A stretch of DNA of 64,000 nt, from positions 3,749,501-3,813,500 of the forward strand of contig NZ_CP116808.1 of assembly GCF_028464065.1 (NCBI RefSeq), written 5' to 3'. Made by a program: the position numbers and the translations under genes. This DNA is from Saprospira sp. CCB-QB6. GTDB lineage: Bacteria > Bacteroidota > Bacteroidia > Chitinophagales > Saprospiraceae. Numbering within the stretch: position 1 is the first letter of the stretch; every line of letters starts with the position of its first letter. Shown here one piece after another: positions 1-9,600 of the stretch. The notes under the pieces were generated by a model. That model searched no databases and was not told where the DNA came from. It was given only the letters and a program-made list of their open reading frames with translations.

Positions 1-330
1 CTAATTCTTTTTGCTATTGTAAAGCTGGTGATTATTGAGTCGGATCGTTTTTTTGTTGGCAGAGATTAAAATCAATTTTTTTGTAGAAAGAGATACACCA
101 ATATTTTTATTTTATACATCATTAGGGGCGAACTTCTGGTTTTGAATCATCAAAGGTGCTTTAAAATTGGAATTTTTAGCAGTAGTAGAATAGTGTATTT
201 TTTATATTCATTTGTGACTTGGTATAATCGCTTTAGGTGTGAAAAGTTTTTTATTTCCTGACTAGCCGTGGATTTTTATTTAAGTAATGACTACTTTTGC
301 GGTCATAAATCAACAAAAAAATATAGTAAG
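1..330. other. AT-rich leader region before the Rhs operon
   Basis: No gene is supported here. A short open frame ends at 67-69 and could be the tail of a gene starting before the window, but about 22 codons are too few to judge. The stretch from 180 to 267 is very AT-rich and is the likely promoter region of the downstream gene cluster. A TTTG near 212 followed by a TATAATCGCTTTA stretch loosely resembles Bacteroidota promoters, but the match is imperfect. Confidence 0.3.
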
Positions 331-906
331 ATGGCGGCAGCACAAAAGCCTTTGTTTAGTTCAAAAGGAGTGTTTATAGTACTTCTTTTATTTTTCTCTG
401 TTTCTATTTTGAAGGCGCAGCATCCAGATAGTTTAGCTCAGGCAGCGCTTGATACTATTCGTTGGGATAGTTTGCAGAGAGTGCAGGCTTTTGAGCAGAT
501 GCGTTGTGTGAATATAGAAGCGTACTTGACAGCTTGTAATTTTCAGCCAGGAGGTGCAGGTCAGCATGCATCCTGCACCTTAGATTCTTTACATGGTTTA
601 GCTTTGAACGCTGCTCAGGCTCATGGGAATTTAAAATTGCAGATTCATTTGTTGAGTAGTGAACTAGTAGAAGAGGTGGAAATTGTAATGGGGCGTACTG
701 CAAGGGGTAGAGGAATTTATAACCAGACGTTAGTTTTAGCGGAGGGAACGCTTGATGCAAGAAGTCGTTTATTGAGAAAAAAAGCGAATGTTTGGGAGTT
801 TCAATTAGATCAGATTGTTAAGCCATCTCCTTTATATATAAGACTGCGGTTGAAGTCAGCATCTGGAGAATACTCTAGTGTGTATAGTTACGACTTAATA
901 GATTAG
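331..906 (+). CDS. Small secreted protein of unknown function
   Basis: I do not recognise this protein. I chose the ATG at 331 over the in-frame ATG at 268 because it gives a normal Sec signal peptide: a short basic start, then a hydrophobic run (VFIVLLLFFSV) ending in LKAQ. The mature part is about 160 residues with a few cysteines and a C-terminal half that looks beta-rich. It is the first gene of a co-directional set leading to the SpvB-like and Rhs proteins, and 61 bp separate it from the next gene. An export or accessory role for the Rhs system is inferred from position only. Confidence 0.55.
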   Translation: MAAAQKPLFSSKGVFIVLLLFFSVSILKAQHPDSLAQAALDTIRWDSLQRVQAFEQMRCVNIEAYLTACNFQPGGAGQHASCTLDSLHGLALNAAQAHGNLKLQIHLLSSELVEEVEIVMGRTARGRGIYNQTLVLAEGTLDARSRLLRKKANVWEFQLDQIVKPSPLYIRLRLKSASGEYSSVYSYDLID

Positions 907-967
907 TTATAGTGCCTATATTGGATGAGGCAAGACCCAAAATAAAGAAATAGCAGAAAGTAATAAG

Positions 968-2545
968 ATGAGAAATAAGTTAGGGATTTTAGCCATGTTG
1001 CTTTTTATGGGGCAGGGATTATTGGCACAAATGGGGGTGGTAGCACATTTAAGGATGAATGGGGATGGATCTGATGTGCAAGCGAATCATTCCGCTACAG
1101 TAAATGGGGCGATTCCAACAACCGATCGTTATGGACGAGATAGTAGTGCTTATTATTTTGATGGTCTGGATGACTACTTAGAAATGAGTAATTTGGATGC
1201 CTTGAAATTTGCTGAATATACTTATTCTGTTTGGGTGAGGGCAGATGCTATTCCCAATGGAAGTTATTATCCAATATTATCTATTGGAGGGGCTAATGGA
1301 GATCAAGGGATGAATGTAGCTAATAATTACTATGGGGCTTCTGGTTTTACTGGTTATGGTTGGACAAATTGTTCTAGTCCACCAGCTGCTTATGGAGCAT
1401 CATCATCAACTATTGATACGAGCTGGCATCATATCATCTACACTAGAAAAGAAGGGGAAGCTAGACTGTATGTGAATGGGGTTTCAACTGCTACTACAGC
1501 AGTACCTTTGAACTGTCCGCCTTACTATGCGCTAACTACACAAAAAGCAGTGGTAGGAAAACGTTTTAACAATACTAAATACTTTAAAGGAAAATTAGAT
1601 GAGTTAAAAATATTTAACTATGCATTAAGTCCTGAAGAGGCTTTGACGGTATATGAAAATAGCTCTACGATTGGTCCTTGTTATTTAGATTTAGGAACAG
1701 ATGGAGCGACTACTTATTCTGGAGATGTATTGGTCTCTAATGTTTCAGTGAAAACAACGGCTAGTTTTTTAGAGCTTATTATTCCCACAGATTTGTGTGC
1801 GGTACCATATGAACCGAGCACAGATTTAGGAGATGTGGGACTTCTAGGGCTTTCTGTGAATCTTAACAGTTTTGGTACAGACGAAGAAAGTTATATTGGG
1901 TTAGGGTTTAAGCAACAGGAAAAAGATTATTACTTTGAATTGGGGCGAAATTCTGTACATATATATAAAAATCAAGAGCTTTTATATACTGCGAACAATA
2001 AGACGCAATTGGGAGATCGGATTGAGTTGGGGCTTGACAAGGAAGAAATTCGCTTTTATAAAAATGGTTTAGAGATAGGAGAACCCCAAGTACTTACTTC
2101 AACAGATGAAGGTTTTTTCTATGCAGGGTTAACGGGGAGTGCTGTTGCTATAGATCAAATACGAATACGCAGAATTTGTGAAGACCCAGAGTCAGATACA
2201 GCAACTGTAGGGGGTGGAACATATAACTGTGTGGATTTTGAGGTAGGGGTACCTTATTATGAGCTTAAGGAAGAGTTAGATGGTGGTTATGTTTCAGTTA
2301 TAGATGATAGCTTAAGAATTCGCTTTGATCAAGATTATGAGTTGTTAGCTGGAGAACAATTGAGCTATAAAATTTATGCATGGGATCGTCAGGTAGCTCA
2401 TACTGGGACTATAGATTTAATAAGAGGAACTAACTGGTTAACGCTTCCTTTAACAGCAGCTTCTTTAGCACCTAATAAGTATTATATCTTAGAAGTAGAG
2501 GGGAATCAGGGAATTGATTATTTCTTAAGGTTTAGAATTGAGTAG
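968..2545 (+). CDS. Secreted LamG/concanavalin-like domain protein
   Basis: A signal peptide (residues 1-20, ending LLAQ) is followed by a laminin-G-like jellyroll at about residues 25-230. The visible hallmarks are YYFDGLDDYLEM, YSVWVRAD, WHHIIYTRKEGEARLYVNG and GKLDELKIFNYALSPEE, the usual end of LamG-like domains in Bacteroidota. A second beta-rich region (about 240-400, with RIELGLDKEEIRFYKNG) resembles another lectin-like jellyroll. Such domains bind sugars or act as adhesive modules on secreted proteins. The next gene starts 2 bp after its stop, so co-transcription with the following lipoproteins is very likely. Its role in the Rhs locus is unknown. Confidence 0.75.
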   Translation: MRNKLGILAMLLFMGQGLLAQMGVVAHLRMNGDGSDVQANHSATVNGAIPTTDRYGRDSSAYYFDGLDDYLEMSNLDALKFAEYTYSVWVRADAIPNGSYYPILSIGGANGDQGMNVANNYYGASGFTGYGWTNCSSPPAAYGASSSTIDTSWHHIIYTRKEGEARLYVNGVSTATTAVPLNCPPYYALTTQKAVVGKRFNNTKYFKGKLDELKIFNYALSPEEALTVYENSSTIGPCYLDLGTDGATTYSGDVLVSNVSVKTTASFLELIIPTDLCAVPYEPSTDLGDVGLLGLSVNLNSFGTDEESYIGLGFKQQEKDYYFELGRNSVHIYKNQELLYTANNKTQLGDRIELGLDKEEIRFYKNGLEIGEPQVLTSTDEGFFYAGLTGSAVAIDQIRIRRICEDPESDTATVGGGTYNCVDFEVGVPYYELKEELDGGYVSVIDDSLRIRFDQDYELLAGEQLSYKIYAWDRQVAHTGTIDLIRGTNWLTLPLTAASLAPNKYYILEVEGNQGIDYFLRFRIE

Positions 2546-2547
2546 AC

Positions 2548-3054
2548 ATGTGGAATATGAAGAATAAGTTCAAAGCTGTAGTTACAATACTAATTTTTTC
2601 CTTAAGCATAACAGCTTGCAATCAGGGACCAAAACTAGCTTATGTAAATAACTTTAAGCTTTTTGAAGAGTTTCAAGGTACATTAGAGTTAGATGCTAAG
2701 CATAGAGCTGAAAGTAGTAATCGGCAGCAAGCTTTAGATTCAATTAAAGCGGAGATATCTGCTATGGCTGCAAGTGATTTAGATGAAGATGCCGCAGTTC
2801 GAATGAAAACGCTAGAAAAGCGGTATAATTTGTTATTGCAGCAGTTTAATCAAGAGACGGTTAATGATCAACAGCGTTATCAAGAACAGTTATGGACACA
2901 GATTAACCAATATGTTTTTGAGTATGGTAAGGAACAACAGTATGACTATGTATTTGGGTCGGCTGCTAATGGTTCTTTAATGTATGCTGATGAGGCTGAA
3001 GATATTACAGCAGATGTCATTGCCTACATCAATAAAAAATATGCAGGTAAGTAA
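2548..3054 (+). CDS. OmpH/Skp-like lipoprotein
   Basis: This is a 168-residue protein with a lipoprotein signal peptide (SLSITAC lipobox). The ATG at 2557 (residue 4) is an equally good start. The rest matches the Skp/OmpH plan: a short beta-strand start (LAYVNNFKLFEEFQGTLELD), a long charged helical coiled coil with many Q, E, K and R, and the C-terminal motif YDYVFGSAANGSLMYADE followed by DITADVIAYINKKY. Skp family members are periplasmic chaperones for outer-membrane proteins. Lying directly upstream of two giant exported proteins, it may help their transit. This is inference from family and position. Confidence 0.7.
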   Translation: MWNMKNKFKAVVTILIFSLSITACNQGPKLAYVNNFKLFEEFQGTLELDAKHRAESSNRQQALDSIKAEISAMAASDLDEDAAVRMKTLEKRYNLLLQQFNQETVNDQQRYQEQLWTQINQYVFEYGKEQQYDYVFGSAANGSLMYADEAEDITADVIAYINKKYAGK

Positions 3055-3677
3055 TGTGTAAAAAACAGATACTTTATAGCTTTTTAGGTGTTTTATTTCT
3101 TGCTGTTGGCTCTTGTGCAACTAAAGAAATAGATGCCAAAGACTATCTAGATTATATTGATGATCCAGATAATGGCTTACGTAAAACAAAGGTAATTGCT
3201 GGTTTAGAGTTGGATTTGGCTTATAGACCCTCAGACGCACTAATTCTTCTCAAGACAAATTCTGAAGAAGAGTTTTTGAATCTAGATTTAGATAAGGAGC
3301 GATCAGCCTATAAAGACTTACAGTACTATTATTTAAGGTTGAGGGTTAGGGATCGTGAGAAAGAAGGAACAACTCTTCTCAATTGGCAGGTCTATGATCT
3401 AGCAGCATCTAAAGAGCGCTTACAGTATTTGTCTTTTGATATGGCTGAGGATATTCTATTGGTAGATGGAGGGGATAGCTTAAAGCCCTCTTTATATCAA
3501 TTTGAAAGAAGTTATAATATGTCTAAATATGGAGGCTTTTTATTAGCATTTAAAGCTAATGAAAAGAATAAAAATGCAGACAAAACTTTTGTATTAGATA
3601 GTAAAGAATTTCAGATAGCACCAATTAAGCTATTTTTTTCTGGAGAACAGATAAAGAACGCACCCAAGATAAAATAA
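3054..3677 (+). CDS. Lipoprotein of unknown function
   Basis: This 207-residue protein has a clear lipoprotein signal peptide (LAVGSC, cysteine at about residue 21). Its ATG overlaps the preceding stop by one base (TAATG), and the next gene begins 2 bp after its own stop, so translation is probably coupled. I see no known domain. The charged, beta-rich mature part includes a region LILLKTNSEEEFLNLDLD and a C-terminal KEFQIAPIKLFFS strand. The fixed position before the giant SpvB-like gene suggests an accessory factor of the same system. Confidence 0.6.
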   Translation: MCKKQILYSFLGVLFLAVGSCATKEIDAKDYLDYIDDPDNGLRKTKVIAGLELDLAYRPSDALILLKTNSEEEFLNLDLDKERSAYKDLQYYYLRLRVRDREKEGTTLLNWQVYDLAASKERLQYLSFDMAEDILLVDGGDSLKPSLYQFERSYNMSKYGGFLLAFKANEKNKNADKTFVLDSKEFQIAPIKLFFSGEQIKNAPKIK

Positions 3678-3679
3678 TC

Positions 3680-6600
3680 ATGAGTTACAATAGCAGATCT
3701 AAGTTCAGCAAGCGAGCCGCTAGCTTTTTCATCTTATTGATGATCAATCAAATGTTTTTTCCAGCAGTTGCATTAGCATTAACTTCTGGTCCCACACAAC
3801 CTGAATTGCAGTCTTTTGAGCCTGTAGGTACTACAGAGATGGTAGACTTGTTCTCAGGAGATTTTACATACAATATTCCTCTATTTGACCTCCCTGGTCC
3901 AAATGGAGGATATCCCGTAAACTTGTTTTATAATTCAGTAACCTCTCCTGAAGCAGAAGCTTCTATGGTAGGTTTAGGCTGGAATCTTGGTATTGGTGCA
4001 ATCAATCGACAGATGCGAGGGCTGCCAGATGACTTTAATGGTGATTTGATAGAGCGTGAAGTGGATCAGAAGGATAATGTGAATAGAGTGTATAGAGTTT
4101 CTGGAGGAGTAGAGTGGACGGCACTAGATTTTTCTAAAAAACAATCAGGTAAAGATGAATCTGATAGTACGGGTCGTTTATTTTCAATTGGTTTAAACTT
4201 AGGTTTTAGCTATACAATAAATAGCTTAAAAGGTCAGGGAATTAGCTTTGATCCAGGAGTTAGTCTTGGCTCTAAATTAACAGAGAGTGCTAGCTTGGGA
4301 GTTGGCTTTGGGATGAGCATGAGCTCTTTTGATGCTGGTCGAGCTACTCAGTCTGTATCAATTAGTGGAAAAGGTTTAGGAGATAAGAGTGGTGTGTCAG
4401 GAAGAGGGAGTGTTTCTTTACAACATGCTTATAGTGGTTTATCAGGGCATCAAATGTCTTTAGGCTTAAATGCAGGAGTTAATGTACACAAAGAAGGTGT
4501 TATTAATGGTGAAAATAAGGAGGGGGATTTGGAATCTGTCACTGGAGTAAGCATAGGTTTGATGCCTGGATCAGAGACGACATATACACCTGTTGCGGAT
4601 AGACAATTTAAGGGGTCTAACTTTTCTGCGAATTTTGATATAGGAGGTTCGGCTGGTACTATATATTGGAAGGGAGGACTACATTATTCTCAGTCAATTC
4701 GAAAGCTTGCTAGAAAAAACTTTAAGGCAAAAGCATATGGAGTAGAATATTTGGGGGAAGCAAGAGATGATAATCAAGCATTGACAGATCACAATACAGA
4801 AGGACAGACAGCCATTCAGTCGTGGACAACAAATCTACCAATCCCCTCAATAACTTCAGATGTTCTATCTGTTACAGGTCAGGGCGTGGGCGGAGCCTAT
4901 CAGCCATATCGAAATGATATTGCTGTTGTTACCAGTCGTGATAATAAGGTACATGTTTATGGGGGGAGTGCCGGAGTTGAACTAGGTCTTGGAGCGCCTT
5001 TACGCGTAGGACTTGATGCGGATTATAATCAACAAAAAGAGCATGTTTATAACCACCATCCAGAGTATGGAAATAATATTGGAGCACAGAGAAAAACTGC
5101 TTCAGATCCTTTTTTTGAACCTTATTACTATAAGGGCTTTGGTGAAATGTCTACAGAACGACTTATTAGTGATGCTTATTTAATGGGGGATGATTTAGTA
5201 AAGCCATTACTTGGTTTTAATAGTAAAAGTAGCCAACTAAGAAGTCTTCATACCGGAGCTACATTAGCAGATGTTAAGGGCCGAGGGAAAAGAAAGGCAA
5301 GAAGTAAATCTATACAACCATATAAAAATAGAGAGTTAGCTACTGGTTTACTTCCAGAGTTTAATATACAACATTATAGTAAACAAGAAAGTGCTGTTAT
5401 TGACGAATATTCTGTAAAAGAAAATTTATCTAGACCTTTAACGAAAGAAAATCATACTGGAGCCTATACTGTCTTATCAGAAGAAGGGCTTCGTTGGAAT
5501 TATGGCCTAGCTGTGCAAAATGTAGAACAAAAGGAATATGCTTTCTCGGTTGCACCAGAAATAGATCCTTGTAAGAAAGTTATTGACATTGATCAAAGAG
5601 ATGGAAGTATTCATTATAAGGTAACCGATACAGAGGAGTATTTAGATGTAACAACAACTCCATCTTATGCCCACTCTTATATGCTAACCTCTATATTGGG
5701 AACGAACTATATTGATATGGACCCTACAGATGGAGAACCTAATGATGAGGACCAAGGCTATTGGGTTCGTTTTGAGTATGCAAAAACATCAGATGCTTAT
5801 ATATGGCGTAGTCCTTTTTTAGGCGCTACTTATAGTCAAGGACAAGCCACTGCGAAAATAGATGATAAAGGTAGCTTTACTGCAGGAAAAAGAGAGCAGT
5901 ATTACGTGGCTAGAATAGAAACTAAAACACATAGAGCTGAATTTGCCTATTCTCAACGAGAAGATGCCTATGGCGCAGGAGATTATATTCAAGATCAAAA
6001 CTCAACCATCAAGTATGGTGATTCATCTTATAAGTTAGACTCAATCCGAATCTTTTCTAAGCAGGAGTTAGCTACAAAGGGAAGTTCTGCGATACCTATG
6101 AAAGTTGTCCATTTTGAGTATAGTTATGAGCTGTGTCCTGGTACAGAAAATAATGTGAATGGGGGCGGAAAATTGACTTTGAAGAAAGTTTATTTTACCT
6201 ATGAGAACTCTAAGCGAGGAGCTTTAAATCCATATCAATTTGAGTATCCCGATCAAGGGGTTTCTTATGCCAACTATTATGCTTTAGGTGTAGATCGTTG
6301 GGGAACAAATCGAGGGGAGCTAGAAAATGCTTGCACTGATAGCTATATTTCTTATACACAACAAACTAATTCATTAGTTGCACCTTTAACAAAACAGGAG
6401 ATGGCAGACAGAGCCTCTGTCTGGCATTTGAAAAAAATAAAACTACCCTCAGGCTCTATTATTGAATTAGAGTTAGAAAGAGATGAATATGGCTATGAGC
6501 AGGATCACGTTGCGGGACAAATGTTTAATATTGTAGCATTTGGAGATCCGCATAATCCTTATGATGAGGAAAAGTTAATAGAAAATACAACAGATATTAG

Positions 6601-9600
6601 TCATCCAGATTCTTCTGCATTAGCTAAACTGTATACTTCTAAGTTGTCTAGTTTAAATACCTCTGGTAAAAAAGAAGCCTTATCTATTTATTTTAAACTA
6701 GAGGAGCCTATTTCTAATGACGCAGCTGCAGGAGCAAAATTTGAACGATATTTTACAGACCTTTATGAAGATGATAAGGGAAAACAACTCTATTTGCGTT
6801 ATGCAGCCAACGTTTTTGGGCAATATCTTGCCAGTGATGGTTATCATGAGAATGTAGTCGCTTATTTGTATATCAAGTCTTATGAGTTGGTTCCCTCTGC
6901 CTCAGGGGGAGATTATTTATATGGACGAATTATCTTAAAGGATTATGGGGCTTTTTCATCTAAAGTCAATAAATATCATCCTTTGGCTATAAATGTATGG
7001 CAATACATTAAGTTCAACTTATTCGATCAATTTCTAGGAGAACCACCATTAACAGGAACAGGACCTGCTGGAGGAAATGGACATGCTTGGAGACGAATGA
7101 TGGAAAACGCCATTTTAGCCATCAAGAGCTTTTATAAGGTATGTGGAGAGAGACAACTAGGAAAGAAAGGAAACCTAAAGCGCTCTTTTATTCGTCTAAA
7201 TACTCCCGACCGAAGAATATTTGGTGACGGACTGAGAGTGAAACGAGTTTTACTTAAAGACCATTGGACTAAGGAAAATACGCCTGTTTATGGGATGGTT
7301 TATGACTATGATACTCAAGATAAAAATGGGGAAGTCATTAGTAGTGGTGTTGCTGCAGCAACACCTGTAGTGGGGCGAGAGGCTAGTGGTTTACGCTATG
7401 CAAAACACTACATGAAAGAAAAAAAGAGAAACCAGGATGAATTGTATTTTTTTGAATATCCCTACAATGAGAATTTCCTTCCAGGAGCATCTATAGGCTA
7501 TTCTAAAGTAACTGTGAGGAGTTTGGCAACAGAAGCTAGCCTTGCTCAACGAAAAGGAGAGCCCTTTTCACAAGCTTATCAAGATGCAGGTATAGACCCG
7601 AACCTTAAAGGCTTTGCTAGTTCTGGACAATCTATTCATGAATTCTATACAGCAAAGGATTTTCCATATATTCTCAAGTTTGGAAAAGTTGATAAGAAGT
7701 ACTCATCAAATATTATTCCTATACCATTATTGGGTTTCAATAAATATGCACATTATAGGGGCAGTCAAGCTTATTCTGTAGAACTTAACAATATGCATGG
7801 CAGACTTAAAAAGGTGAGTCAGTATGCGCAAAGCAAGGATGGAGAAATGCTTGATAGTCCAATAAGTTGGGTAGAATATAATTACAAGCATAGAGTCGAA
7901 AGTTATGCAGAGGGGATTAGACTTCGAGAACGAAAAGTTTTAACTAGCCTTGTTCCTGTTTTATTAAGTGATACAGGTGGGGCTGACTATGGGCAAAATG
8001 TAAAAGTTGAGTACCAAGAAATGGGCGTTGATCGTGAAATGACTGTTGGTGCTGAGAGAAACACCTCAAGAGCAAGGTCTATTGGATTCGGTGTAAACAT
8101 ACTTTGGTCATTATGGACTTTTTTACCTTTAAATATAGGTCATGGTCATATAACAAATGAATCTATGCACACTCAAGTGACCAACAAAGTTATTCGTCGT
8201 GCAGCTATTATGGATAAAGTTGTAGCTTACAACGGACAGTCTAGAGTGGAAACAGAAAATCTATTATATGATCAATACACTGGACAAGCACTCTTAACAA
8301 GAGTGAACAATAACTATGACGATGCTATTTATAGCTATAATCTACCTGCACATTTTTTCTATAAAGGAGTTGGTCCCGCATATAAAAACTGGGGGGCTGA
8401 GTTTCTTGCTGCTGTCGGAAATCAACGCTTAGCAGGAACAGATAATCGCTATGTATTAGACTTGGGCCCACAATTACCCACTACCTGGAATGATCTTATG
8501 GAGGGTTTAATCGCTGGAGATGAGTACTTGGCTTATAACCAAACAAATCCTTCATCCCCTGCAGTTAAGTTTACATTACTCTCTAAATACGAAGAGAATA
8601 GTAATTGCTATTTGGAAATGCATTCAGACGATCCTGTAGCTCTAGGAAGTACTTATCGACTAAAAGTAATTCGCTCTGGTGCCAGAAATCAGCTGACTGC
8701 ATCAGTTGGAAGTATTACAGCTTTGTCTGACCCTACAATAAATAGAGCTGTAGTTTCTTGTGATGGACCTCTACAATTAGACACTATTACTTATAGTTGC
8801 GATACAGAAACTGAAGCAATAGCTGCAGAACTAGCTGATTTCTTAAATGCAACCTTGGATGTGGATAACTTAGGTAGTGCAGCTACAACTTCTAGCTACT
8901 TAGGAAATTCTCCAACAGAAGCTTATGCAAATCGGATAAATACTGGGGGAAGTGCAGTCTTGAGTTCAAAATGGACTCAACTAGCTAGCTTAATTAACTT
9001 TGAAGACTGTAGCTACTGGGGCTGTACAGTTGAGCCAGAAGATCCTGCAAACCCCAATGATGTTTCTGTTAATTATCTTGAAGAGGATGGTGAAACTGTT
9101 AATCCTTACACTACCTACTCTACACCTGATTGCTTTGAGGGATTAGTGGAGTACAATCCAGCTAAAATTAAATGGGAACCAGAGGGTACACACTTGCTGA
9201 ATCCTATCTATTACTACCTAGAAGGAAGTCAAGGTGATGTACCTAAAATAGGCGCTGAATTACAGCATTTTGTAGATGTCCGCTTACAAGGCTATAGCAA
9301 TAATGCAATTCAAGGAACAACCTATCCAAAAATTGAAAGCTACGCTATTCGCGGCTGTAATCGATTTAGTGGAATAGATGTACTCGAAATTGCTATTGAA
9401 GTGAAAATGAGAGCCGCCACTGATCCTGTAACCTTTATCTTGGCTACGGATCGTATATTCTGCCACGAATTCCAATGGCCAGCGGAAGAACAGTTGTCGC
9501 TACCATTATATGCCTATAGAACGATCAATGATGTATTAAACATTTCCGCTGCAGAACTCAGCGAAGATTGGCTGCAAATGCATGCTACTGCTAGTGATAA

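Noticed and set aside
1-69. C-terminal end of an upstream gene
   Set aside because: A 22-codon open stretch to a TAA at the window edge is too short and has no recognisable motif.
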